The notes below the pieces were generated by a model that made no database searches, was not told the origin of the DNA, and saw only the letters and a program-made list of their open reading frames with translations. Of a DNA stretch of 64,000 bases, positions 50,853-59,415 are shown piece by piece. The translations under genes and the position numbers were made by a program. Each line of letters begins with the position of its first letter. The first letter of the stretch is position 1. The DNA is from Paenimyroides marinum (GTDB taxonomy: Bacteria > Bacteroidota > Bacteroidia > Flavobacteriales > Flavobacteriaceae): positions 47,058-111,057 of the forward strand of contig NZ_FNXE01000005.1 in assembly GCF_900108395.1 (NCBI RefSeq). Direction: 5' to 3'.

Positions 50853-53063
50853 ATGCAACGTTTATTCCATCTTTTTCTTTGCTACTTTGGGCTGATTTCG
50901 CTGACAATTTCGGCACAAGAAAATCAACGTCCAAAAATTGGATTGGTATTAAGCGGGGGCGGTGCAAAAGGTCTGGCGCATATTGGCGTACTCAAAGTAT
51001 TAGAAGAACAAGGCGTAAAAATTGATTACATTGGCGGTACAAGTATGGGAGCCATTATTGGTGGTTTGTACGCGTCGGGTTACAACGCTTCGCAGTTAGA
51101 TTCTATTTTTAAATCGGTTGATGCCGATGCACTGCTGCAAGACTATATCCCCAGAAAAGCAAAATCTTTTTACGAAAAACGAAACGACGAGATTTACGCC
51201 CTGCAACTCCCTTTTAACGATTTTAAAATTGGTAGTCCGGTATCTCTTTCAAAGGGTATGTACAATTATAATTTAATGAACAAATTATTGGCACACGTAC
51301 GTTATGAAAGCGATTTTTCTAAACTGCCCATTCCTTTTTTATGTGTGGCAACTGATGTGGTATCTGGCGAAGCCGTTATTTTAGAAAGCGGAAATCTGCC
51401 ACAGAGTATTTTGGCAAGTGGTGCGTTTCCTTCGTTATACACGCCTGTTGAAATCGATGATCGGTTGTTGATAGACGGCGGTGTGGTGAACAATTATCCC
51501 ATTGAAGAAATCCGTAAAAAAGGTGCCGACATCATTATTGGTGTTGATGTACAAGACGGAAAAAAAGAAAGAAGTGATATTAAAGGCATTTTTGATATTT
51601 TGATGCAAATTGCCAATTACGGAATGTATAGCGGAATGGAAGAAAAAATAAAAGCAACTGATATTTACATAAAACCGGATATTTCTAATTATTCGGTCAT
51701 TACGTTTGATAAAGGTGGCGAGATCATTCAGAAAGGAATTGATGCGGCAACAGAAAAATTAGCTGACATACAAAAGCTTGGATCGGGCTACAAGAAAAAC
51801 AAGCTGCCCGATTACGTTATTAACGATGAAATCTTAGTTCATTCGGTAAAAATGAACGACCTTAAAAATTACAACAAAGATTATATTTTTGGTAAATTAG
51901 GTTATTTTGACAATAAATGTGTTTCGTTTAACCAGCTAAAAGAAGGAATAACCAATTTAAATGCCACCCAAAATTTCAGTTCCATCAATTATCATTTTGA
52001 AAAAGGAGATGAGCAAGGCGATTATTTGGTGCTTAACCTAAAAGAAAGCACGGTAGACAGGTTTTTAAAATTCGGATTACATTTTGACCACCTTTACAAA
52101 AGTGCCGCATTGGTAAACGTAACCCAGAAAAAACTATTGTTTAAAAACGATGTGGCTTCGTTTGATTTTATTTTCGGAGACAATGTTCGGTATAATTTTA
52201 ATTATTTGGTAGATAATGGTTTGCGTTGGAGTTTTGGAATGCAAAGCAGGTTGAATAAATTCAAATACAATGTAAAACCTTACGACAAAGACTTTTTGGC
52301 AGATCAGATCTTTCTTTCGGATATTTTTAATGCCGATTGGACGGATCTTACCAACAGATTGTACCTGCAGAATTACTACAATGATAAATTTTTGATCGGT
52401 TTGGGTGTTGAGCATAAATACCAAATTGCCGATATATCAAATGTTTATTTTGGCAAAAGCTGGTTAGATAACAGTCATTATTTAAGCCCGTATTTTAATG
52501 TGATTCTGGATACGTATGATAACAAATACTTTCCTACAAAAGGAGTGAATTTTAATGCCGAAATAAAACATACGTTATTTTCATCTGATTACAACGAAAG
52601 TTTTGAGCCTTTTACTCAAATTAATGGCGAATTAGGCGTTGTTAAAACGTTTTTTGACCGTGTATCGGTAGAGCTAAAAGGAGATGTTGGTATAACCGTT
52701 GGTAGTTTGCCGTCGTCTAACTTAAATTACTTTTTAGGCGGTTATGGTTTTCAATCACTCTCAAACATAAAACCTTTTTATGGCTACGATTTTTTAAGTC
52801 TTAATTCAAATTCGTATTTAAAAACACTTATACGGATCGATTACTGTTTTTATAAAAAGCACCATTTAAACCTTACAGCAAATTACATGTACCTTAAAAA
52901 CGCGATGTTTCAATATAACGACTGGTTAGAACTTCCACTTAAATCGGGTTATGCACTGGGTTATGGCTTTCAAACCGTTGTTGGTCCGCTGGAAATTAAA
53001 CAATCTTATTCGCCTGAAGTAAAAACACATTACACCTGGTTTAGTTTAGGGTTTTGGTTTTAA
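50853..53063 (+). CDS. Patatin-like phospholipase with outer-membrane barrel (type Vd-like)
   Basis: A 736-residue exported protein. The signal peptide ends near ISA-Q. A patatin domain follows (about 30-310) with the oxyanion motif GLVLSGGGAKGLAHIGVL, the catalytic Ser in GGTSMGAIIGG, and the Asp in LLIDGGVVNNYP. A POTRA-like linker (about 330-430) and a C-terminal 16-strand-type barrel end in WFSLGFWF. This matches PlpD-type secretion, where the lipase is carried by its own barrel. The ATG at 50853 is preferred over TTG two codons upstream. Confidence 0.9.
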   Translation: MQRLFHLFLCYFGLISLTISAQENQRPKIGLVLSGGGAKGLAHIGVLKVLEEQGVKIDYIGGTSMGAIIGGLYASGYNASQLDSIFKSVDADALLQDYIPRKAKSFYEKRNDEIYALQLPFNDFKIGSPVSLSKGMYNYNLMNKLLAHVRYESDFSKLPIPFLCVATDVVSGEAVILESGNLPQSILASGAFPSLYTPVEIDDRLLIDGGVVNNYPIEEIRKKGADIIIGVDVQDGKKERSDIKGIFDILMQIANYGMYSGMEEKIKATDIYIKPDISNYSVITFDKGGEIIQKGIDAATEKLADIQKLGSGYKKNKLPDYVINDEILVHSVKMNDLKNYNKDYIFGKLGYFDNKCVSFNQLKEGITNLNATQNFSSINYHFEKGDEQGDYLVLNLKESTVDRFLKFGLHFDHLYKSAALVNVTQKKLLFKNDVASFDFIFGDNVRYNFNYLVDNGLRWSFGMQSRLNKFKYNVKPYDKDFLADQIFLSDIFNADWTDLTNRLYLQNYYNDKFLIGLGVEHKYQIADISNVYFGKSWLDNSHYLSPYFNVILDTYDNKYFPTKGVNFNAEIKHTLFSSDYNESFEPFTQINGELGVVKTFFDRVSVELKGDVGITVGSLPSSNLNYFLGGYGFQSLSNIKPFYGYDFLSLNSNSYLKTLIRIDYCFYKKHHLNLTANYMYLKNAMFQYNDWLELPLKSGYALGYGFQTVVGPLEIKQSYSPEVKTHYTWFSLGFWF

Positions 53064-53134
53064 ATAGTCTAAATCATTTTATATGAGCCTTTTATTTTTA
53101 GGTTAAAATTAATAAAATCAAAAAAAAATGTTTT

Positions 53135-53142
53135 TATATTTG
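53135..53142 (+). promoter_or_regulatory. Promoter -7 box upstream of hmgA
   Basis: TATATTTG, 7 bases before a 21-codon mini-ORF and 117 bases before hmgA. Confidence 0.5.
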
Positions 53143-53148
53143 TTAAGT

Positions 53149-53211
53149 ATGAAAACATGGCAAGGATTATTATCGAAACTAAAATACTTCATTAAACGCA
53201 ACCCTGAATGA
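53149..53211 (+). CDS. Possible 20-residue leader peptide before hmgA
   Basis: A mini-ORF encodes MKTWQGLLSKLKYFIKRNPE. It lies directly after a -7 box, so it would be leaderless, and 47 bases before hmgA. It is basic, amphipathic and contains Trp, Tyr and Phe. It could be a regulatory leader peptide or chance. Confidence 0.35.
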   Translation: MKTWQGLLSKLKYFIKRNPE

Positions 53212-53258
53212 AGAAGGCTTTTCTATGCTTTTATTAAAAATTAAAAACAAAACAAATT

Positions 53259-54416
53259 ATGCCTTTATATCATAAATTAGGAAATATACCACATAAACGT
53301 CACACGCAATTCCGGAAGCCAAACGGTGGTTTTTATTACGAGCAATTATTTGGTACCGTTGGTTTCGATGGTATGTCAACCAATATGTATCACGAACACC
53401 GCCCCACACAGGTTAAAGAAATTAAAGGTTCTTACAGTGTTGCACCAAAAATTGCACGGGCAAATAATATACAATCGTACCGTTTGCGTGGTTTTCAAGT
53501 GCCTAAAACAGAAGATTATTTAGAAAGCCGTAAAGCCGTTTTAACAAACAGCGATGTTACCATAACACTGGCAGCCCCTTCTGGAAAGACACAAGATTAT
53601 TTTTATAAAAATACCGATTCAGACGAGTTGATTTTCATTCACAGAGGGACCGGTAAACTACGTACTATTTTAGGAAATTTAGATTTTAAATATGGCGATT
53701 ACCTGTTGATTCCGCGTGGAGTAATCTACAAGATAGATTTTGATACAGATGATAACCGCTTGTTTATCGTAGAATCGCGACGTCCAATTTATACGCCAAA
53801 GCGTTACCGCAACTGGTTTGGTCAGTTATTGGAACATTCGCCGTTTTGTGAACGCGACATTCGCCGACCTGAAGAATTGGAAACGTATGACGAAAAAGGG
53901 GAGTTTTTAATTAAAGTCCGCAAGCAAGACGAAATTTTTGATATGATTTACGCAACACATCCGTTCGATGTGGTGGGATATGACGGGTATAACTTTCCGT
54001 ATGCCTTTTCAATTCACGATTTTGAACCCATTACAGGACGCATTCACCAACCGCCACCGGTACATCAAACATTTGAAACCGATGCGTTTGTGGTTTGCTC
54101 GTTCGTACCCCGTATATATGATTATCATCCTGAGTCAATACCGGCGCCATATAACCACAGCAACATCGATTCTGATGAGGTATTGTATTATGTCGATGGT
54201 GATTTTATGAGCCGAAACGATATCGAAGCAGGACATATTTCATTACATCCGGCAGGTATTCCCCACGGACCGCACCCTGGAGCAATGGAACGAAGCATAG
54301 GTAAAGTAGATACACAAGAATTAGCCGTAATGGTTGATACCTTTAAACCTTTAAAGGTTACCGAAGAAGCCATGAAGATAGCCGATGAGGATTATTATAA
54401 ATCGTGGTTGGAGTAA
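53259..54416 (+). CDS. hmgA: Homogentisate 1,2-dioxygenase
   Basis: A 385-residue cupin dioxygenase that opens the homogentisate ring to maleylacetoacetate in tyrosine and phenylalanine catabolism. Iron-site and cupin segments are visible in HQPPPVHQTFETDAF and ISLHPAGIPHGPHPGAMERS. It contains ELIFIHRGTGKLRTILGNLD in the N-terminal cupin. It is followed by hppD, which produces its substrate, with a small mobile-looking gene between. Confidence 0.93.
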   Translation: MPLYHKLGNIPHKRHTQFRKPNGGFYYEQLFGTVGFDGMSTNMYHEHRPTQVKEIKGSYSVAPKIARANNIQSYRLRGFQVPKTEDYLESRKAVLTNSDVTITLAAPSGKTQDYFYKNTDSDELIFIHRGTGKLRTILGNLDFKYGDYLLIPRGVIYKIDFDTDDNRLFIVESRRPIYTPKRYRNWFGQLLEHSPFCERDIRRPEELETYDEKGEFLIKVRKQDEIFDMIYATHPFDVVGYDGYNFPYAFSIHDFEPITGRIHQPPPVHQTFETDAFVVCSFVPRIYDYHPESIPAPYNHSNIDSDEVLYYVDGDFMSRNDIEAGHISLHPAGIPHGPHPGAMERSIGKVDTQELAVMVDTFKPLKVTEEAMKIADEDYYKSWLE

Positions 54417-54427
54417 TGTCAATTAGC

Positions 54428-54446
54428 CAATTAGTTAATGAGAAAA
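54428..54446 (+). repeat. 19-base direct repeat flanking the four-helix-bundle gene, left
   Basis: A perfect 19-base AT-rich repeat (core TTAGTTAATGAG) recurs at 54959-54977. A second pair (core AATTATCTAATTGCC then ACATTATCTAAATTA) lies at 54536-54565 and 54993-55030. Confidence 0.8.
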
Positions 54447-54576
54447 TTAGTCAATAAGGAAAATCTTACAATGAAAAAGCAGGTCAGTTAGAAAATTAAT
54501 ATATTGTCTAATTAAGTAATTATCACATTCCCTAAAATTATCTAATTGCCACATTATCTAAATTATTAAATTAAAA

Positions 54577-54942
54577 TTGATAACTTTTAATGAGAAATAC
54601 AAAAACAATGCAATTCTTTTAAAAACTTTTGAATTTGCTAAAAACATTGTAGTTTATGCAGAATTGTTAGAATCTAAGAGAAAGTTTGTACTAGCAAATC
54701 AAGTGCTGAAATCGGGCACATCTATTGGTGCAAATGTAAAAGAAGCCCAAAATGCCGAAAGTAAAGCAGATTTTGTACACAAACTTAAAATTGCAATGAA
54801 AGAAGCCGATGAAACCGAATTCTGGTTGTTTTTATGCAATGAATTAGAAAGTTATCCCGACTGTATTTTTCTTTTAAACGAGTTATCAGAGATTTTAAAA
54901 ATATTGAATAAAATAATAGCAACAACAAAAAGAAATAACTAA
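54577..54942 (+). CDS. Four-helix-bundle protein (23S rRNA intervening-sequence type)
   Basis: A 121-residue protein of the S23/four-helix-bundle family, with KTFEFAKNIVVYAELL, LANQVLKSGTSIGANVKEAQ, FVHKLKIAMKEADETEFWL and a final amphipathic helix. The only plausible start is TTG at 54577. Relatives occur in 23S rRNA intervening sequences and as diversity-generating accessory protein Avd. Its role is unknown. It splits hmgA from hppD and is flanked by matching repeats, so it looks like a small inserted cassette. Confidence 0.8.
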   Translation: MITFNEKYKNNAILLKTFEFAKNIVVYAELLESKRKFVLANQVLKSGTSIGANVKEAQNAESKADFVHKLKIAMKEADETEFWLFLCNELESYPDCIFLLNELSEILKILNKIIATTKRNN

Positions 54943-54958
54943 CCAATGTGTCATGGAA

Positions 54959-54977
54959 CAATTAGTTAATGAGAAAA
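54959..54977 (+). repeat. 19-base direct repeat flanking the four-helix-bundle gene, right
   Basis: Perfect copy of 54428-54446; the two copies bracket the four-helix-bundle gene. Confidence 0.8.
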
Positions 54978-55037
54978 GCACACTTGTTAAATAATTATCT
55001 AATTGCCTAATTAGCACATTATCTAAATTAAAAAAAT

Positions 55038-56198
55038 ATGTCAAACGAATTAAAATCTGTTGAGTACGGATTAGAAAAAATATTTGAAGGAGCACAAGAT
55101 TTCTTACCAATTTTAGGTACTGATTATGTAGAATTTTATGTAGGAAACGCAAAACAGGCAGCACATTATTACAAAACTGCTTTTGGTTTTCAGTCTGAAG
55201 CCTATTCAGGATTAGAGACCGGAGTACGTGATCGTGCTTCTTATGTGATCAAACAAGATAAAATACGCATTGTTTTATCAACAGCTTTAAACTCTCAGTC
55301 GCCTATTGGCGAGCACGTGAAAAAACACGGAGACGGAGTAAAAGTGGTGGCTTTATGGGTAGAAGATGCTCGTTTATCATACGAAGAAACAATTAAAAGA
55401 GGTGCAAAATCTTTTATGGAACCAACAGTAACTTCTGATGAAAACGGCGAAGTAATCCAGGCAGGTATTTATGCGTATGGAGAAACCGTATTCCTGTTTA
55501 CAGAGCGCAAAAACTACAACGGATTGTTTTTACCGGGTTACGTGAAATGGGAAAGTGATTACAACCCTTCACCGGTAGGTTTAAAATTTGTTGACCACAT
55601 GGTAGGAAACGTAGGTTGGAACCAAATGAATGTTTGGGTAAAATGGTTCGAAGATATTTTAGGTTTCGTGAACTTCTTATCGTTTGATGACAAACAAATT
55701 ACTACTGAATATTCTGCATTAATGTCTAAAGTAATGGCAAACGGAAACGGAAGAATTAAATTCCCTATTAACGAGCCGGCAGAAGGTAAAAAGAAATCAC
55801 AAATCGAAGAATATTTAGATTTTTACGAAGGAGAAGGCGTTCAGCACATTGCAGTTGCTACAGACGATATCATTAAAACGGTATCTGATATGAAAGCACG
55901 CGGTGTGGAATTTTTGTCAATTCCGCCTCAAGCGTATTATGATGCAATTCCTGAGCGTTTGAAAGATCACATGGATAAATTCAAAGAAGACATCAACGAA
56001 TTACAAAAATTAGGAATTATGATTGATGCCGATGAAGAAGGATACTTGTTACAGATTTTTACAAAACCGGTAGAAGACCGTCCAACGTTGTTCTTTGAAG
56101 TAATTCAACGTATGGGTGCTCGCGGATTTGGTGCAGGTAACTTTAAAGCGTTGTTTGAATCTATTGAAAGAGAGCAAGAAAAACGCGGTACTTTATAA
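55038..56198 (+). CDS. hppD: 4-Hydroxyphenylpyruvate dioxygenase
   Basis: A 386-residue non-heme iron enzyme that converts 4-hydroxyphenylpyruvate to homogentisate. The two vicinal-oxygen-chelate halves carry the iron ligands: VDHMVGNVGWNQM (His), GVQHIAVATDDIIKT (His) and LFFEVIQRMGARGFG (Glu). Full length. It supplies the substrate for hmgA upstream, so tyrosine breakdown is encoded here as a pair. Confidence 0.95.
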   Translation: MSNELKSVEYGLEKIFEGAQDFLPILGTDYVEFYVGNAKQAAHYYKTAFGFQSEAYSGLETGVRDRASYVIKQDKIRIVLSTALNSQSPIGEHVKKHGDGVKVVALWVEDARLSYEETIKRGAKSFMEPTVTSDENGEVIQAGIYAYGETVFLFTERKNYNGLFLPGYVKWESDYNPSPVGLKFVDHMVGNVGWNQMNVWVKWFEDILGFVNFLSFDDKQITTEYSALMSKVMANGNGRIKFPINEPAEGKKKSQIEEYLDFYEGEGVQHIAVATDDIIKTVSDMKARGVEFLSIPPQAYYDAIPERLKDHMDKFKEDINELQKLGIMIDADEEGYLLQIFTKPVEDRPTLFFEVIQRMGARGFGAGNFKALFESIEREQEKRGTL

Positions 56199-56281
56199 TC
56201 TGAAAATTAAGCAATTAACCATTAAAAGTTAAAAAGTAGTTAAAATTTTAAAATGTATTTTTTTAACTATATAAAAGTTTA

Positions 56282-56407
56282 TACATTTGCACTCACAAAA
56301 AAAGGGTAGTAAGATACTTTTTTAAGTGTAATAAATTTTTCATAATTTATAGTTTTTTGGTTGGTTAATAGCATAAAAACTCGGTTGGTAACAGCCGGGT
56401 TTTTTTG
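56282..56407 (+). ncRNA. Candidate small RNA between hppD and DUF3108 gene
   Basis: A -7 box TACATTTG (56282-56289) is followed about 85 bases later by a terminator hairpin (ACTCGG / CCGGGT with one G-U pair, 56379-56400) and a T run. No ORF lies between. The expected transcript is about 110 bases, AT-rich, with only weak internal pairing visible. No known RNA family is recognised. Confidence 0.5.
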
Positions 56408-56467
56408 TTTTTAATAACTTTGGAATAGATATTGTTTTGTATCTTTCGTAAAAAAATTGAAAAGAAT

Positions 56468-57238
56468 ATGAAGAATACGTTTTTAACCTTTATTTTATTA
56501 ATGTTATCTGCCGTTGGTTTTAGTCAGGAGTCGGCATTTAAATCGGGCGAATACTTCAAATTTCAGGTATCTTATGGGTTTATTAATGCCGGAATTGCAA
56601 CTTTAGAGCTGAAAGAAACCACCTATAACGGTAAAAAAGTGTATCATGCAAAAGGCGAAGGATATACCACCGGTGTATCAAAAGCATTTTTTAAAGTAAA
56701 AGACGATTATCAAAGTTATTTTGATAAAACCACCGGGCAGCCTTATCGTTTTATACGTAAAATAAACGAAGGCGGATATACCAAAAATCAGGAAGGCTTT
56801 ATAAATTATACCAATAATACGGTTTTGCTGAAAGACTATAAAGCAAAAACAGAGAAAACATATAATGTTCATTCAGAAATTCAGGATGTTATATCGGCGT
56901 TTTATTATTTGCGTAACCAGGACAAACTGAAAAGTATCAAAACCGGCGAAACAATTCAAATTGACATGTTTTTTGACGATGAAACCTTTAAATTTAAATT
57001 AAAATTTATGGGTTATGAGAAAATTAAAACTAAATTTGGAACTGTAAATACTATGAAATTCCGTCCGTATGTCATGTCGGGTCGTGTTTTTAAAGAACAA
57101 GAGAGTTTAACCATGTGGGTTTCAAACGATGAAAACCGTATTCCGTTAAAAATTCAGGCAAGTTTACTTGTTGGTTCTTTAAAGGCAGAATTAATTCAGT
57201 ATAAAAATTTAAAAACTAATTTGAAAGTAATAGAATAA
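56468..57238 (+). CDS. DUF3108 periplasmic protein
   Basis: A 256-residue exported protein of the DUF3108 family. The signal peptide ends near AVGFS-Q. The mature part begins SAFKSGEYFKFQVSYGFINA, the family start, and contains TGQPYRFIRKINEGGYTKNQ. It probably folds as a beta-rich periplasmic protein. Its stop shares one base with the tryptophan dioxygenase start. Function unknown. The ATG at 56468 gives the signal peptide. Confidence 0.85.
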   Translation: MKNTFLTFILLMLSAVGFSQESAFKSGEYFKFQVSYGFINAGIATLELKETTYNGKKVYHAKGEGYTTGVSKAFFKVKDDYQSYFDKTTGQPYRFIRKINEGGYTKNQEGFINYTNNTVLLKDYKAKTEKTYNVHSEIQDVISAFYYLRNQDKLKSIKTGETIQIDMFFDDETFKFKLKFMGYEKIKTKFGTVNTMKFRPYVMSGRVFKEQESLTMWVSNDENRIPLKIQASLLVGSLKAELIQYKNLKTNLKVIE

Positions 57239-58173
57239 TGGAGATTTCAAACGAACGCAAACAAAAAATTGAAGCTTTAGAAAACAAATTCACACAAATA
57301 GATCAAAAATTAGATACGCATTTAGAAGGATTGCTTTGGCAAAAACCCATAACTTACTGGGATTATATCCAGACAGATGCACTGTTAAATTTACAAATTC
57401 AGCGTTCTACCTTGCCCGATGAGATGGTATTTATCATGTATCATCAGGTAAACGAATTGCTGTTTAAAATGATTTTGTGGGAAATAGAGCAGGTGTGTTC
57501 AACAGAGAATCCAACCACGAAATTCTTTACCGAACGTTTAGGCAGAATTTCGCGTTATTTTGATATGTTAACCACATCGTTTACCATCATGGGTGACGGA
57601 ATGGAGACAGAACAATATCTGAAATTCCGCAACACGTTAACACCGGCAAGCGGTTTTCAAAGTGCACAATACCGTTTAATTGAATTTGCTTCTACCGATT
57701 TAATCAATTTGATTGATGCCCGTTACCGTGAAAACATCGACAGAAACACTCCGTACGAACACGCTTTTGAACATCTGTACTGGCAAGCTGCCGGCAAAGA
57801 TTACAAAACAGGAAAAAAATCATATTTAATTAATGAATTTGAGAAAAAATATAAGAAAGAATTCATTGATTTCATGCAAAAATACAATACCACAAACCTT
57901 TGGCGTAAATTTAAGCAACTGCCAGAAGAAGATCAACAAAACGAAGATTTGCGTGCAGCCATGCGCCATTATGATAAAACGGTGAATATTACCTGGGTTA
58001 TCGGGCATTTTAAAGCGGCAAAAAAATACATAGAAAGCGAAGCTGGCCCACAAGAAGCAACGGGTGGCAGCGATTGGAAAAAATATATGCTGCCGGAATA
58101 CCAACGACGTATTTTCTTTCCGGAATTGTGGAGTGATGAAGAATTAGCGAATTGGGGGAAAAACGCTTTGTAA
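57238..58173 (+). CDS. kynA: Tryptophan 2,3-dioxygenase
   Basis: A 311-residue heme dioxygenase that converts tryptophan to N-formylkynurenine. Family motifs are FIMYHQVNELLFKMILWEIE (about residues 62-81), FRNTLTPASGFQSAQYR, and TWVIGHFKAAKKYI, which carries the proximal heme His. Full length. It is coupled to DUF3108 before and to the M23 peptidase after, each by a one-base TAATG overlap. Confidence 0.93.
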   Translation: MEISNERKQKIEALENKFTQIDQKLDTHLEGLLWQKPITYWDYIQTDALLNLQIQRSTLPDEMVFIMYHQVNELLFKMILWEIEQVCSTENPTTKFFTERLGRISRYFDMLTTSFTIMGDGMETEQYLKFRNTLTPASGFQSAQYRLIEFASTDLINLIDARYRENIDRNTPYEHAFEHLYWQAAGKDYKTGKKSYLINEFEKKYKKEFIDFMQKYNTTNLWRKFKQLPEEDQQNEDLRAAMRHYDKTVNITWVIGHFKAAKKYIESEAGPQEATGGSDWKKYMLPEYQRRIFFPELWSDEELANWGKNAL

Positions 58174-59414
58174 TGAAAATTGGAAAAGTAATAACATTTT
58201 TTGTCCTTTTTTTCGCAGTAATATCGTGTAAAAAACAAACCGAACCCGAGTTTGCCGAGGTGTTTGTTGCTGATAAAGCGGAAACAAAGCCTGAGTTTGC
58301 TTATGGATTTTCTTTAAATGAATACCACATGGAACGCGATACGGTGGAACGTGGCGACAACCTAAGTTTGATACTGGCAAGACACAATTACGATGCTACC
58401 GAAATTCACGATATTGTAAGTAAAATCAAAGATTCGTTTGATGTACGTAAAATAAAGGCAGGTAAAACATTTACCTTATTAAAAACAAAAGACCCCATTC
58501 CACGTTTAGAAGTAATGATTTACGAACCCGATAAAATGGGTTTTCAGGTGATTGATTTCCGCGATTCAATTCATGCGTATACGGTAAATTATCCTGTTAC
58601 GTACAAAGTTAAAACCATTGCCGGTGAAATAGACGGTTCTTTATCGGCTTCCATTCAAAAAGAAGGTTTAGATCCGGGATTGGCAACAGCTTTGTCTAAA
58701 CAATTTGCATGGAGCGTTGATTTCTTTAAATTTAAACGCGGTGACAAGTTTGCCTTATCTGTCCGTGAAAAATATATTAACGATTCTATTTACGTGGGAA
58801 CCGAAGAAATTTTAGGAGCCTATTTTAATTACAACGATAAAGATGTTTATGGTTTTCCGTTTAAACAAAAAAATCAGAACAATGCACAGTTTTATGATGA
58901 AAAAGGCAAGCAAATGCGTACCATGTTTTTAAAATCGCCTTTGAAATATTTCCGCATTACATCAAAATTTTCAAACAACCGGTTTCATCCGGTACAAAAG
59001 CGTTTCAAAGCACATAACGGAACCGATTATGCCGCACCACACGGCACGCCTATTATGACAACCGCAGCCGGTGTGGTTATTCAAACAGGTTATACATCGG
59101 GTAACGGAAACTTTGTAAAAATAAAGCACGATAAAACATATACTACCCAATACCTTCACATGTCGAAAATTTTGGTTCGCAAGGGGCAGCGTGTCCAGCA
59201 AGGACAGATAATTGGAAAAGTAGGAAGTACAGGTTTGGCAACCGGACCACACGTTTGCTACCGTTTTTGGAAAAATGGTGTTCAGGTAGATCCTTTAAGA
59301 CAAAAATTACCTACTTCGTTAGAGATGGACAAGAAAGAATTACCCGTATATTTGTCGCAAATAGAACCTATTAAAAAAGCTATTGACGATAAAATCTTAG
59401 AAAAATTCGATTAA
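58173..59414 (+). CDS. M23-family peptidoglycan endopeptidase, lipoprotein
   Basis: A 413-residue M23 metallopeptidase. It has a lipobox-like FAVISC (about residue 19), an N-terminal domain with a LysM/OapA-like segment (VERGDNLSLILARHNYDATE), and a C-terminal peptidase domain with zinc ligands in AHNGTDYAAPHGTPI and TGPHVCYRF. It should cut peptide cross-links in the cell wall. The start at 58173 overlaps the kynA stop. Followed by pgi after one base. Confidence 0.9.
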   Translation: MKIGKVITFFVLFFAVISCKKQTEPEFAEVFVADKAETKPEFAYGFSLNEYHMERDTVERGDNLSLILARHNYDATEIHDIVSKIKDSFDVRKIKAGKTFTLLKTKDPIPRLEVMIYEPDKMGFQVIDFRDSIHAYTVNYPVTYKVKTIAGEIDGSLSASIQKEGLDPGLATALSKQFAWSVDFFKFKRGDKFALSVREKYINDSIYVGTEEILGAYFNYNDKDVYGFPFKQKNQNNAQFYDEKGKQMRTMFLKSPLKYFRITSKFSNNRFHPVQKRFKAHNGTDYAAPHGTPIMTTAAGVVIQTGYTSGNGNFVKIKHDKTYTTQYLHMSKILVRKGQRVQQGQIIGKVGSTGLATGPHVCYRFWKNGVQVDPLRQKLPTSLEMDKKELPVYLSQIEPIKKAIDDKILEKFD

Positions 59415-59415
59415 A

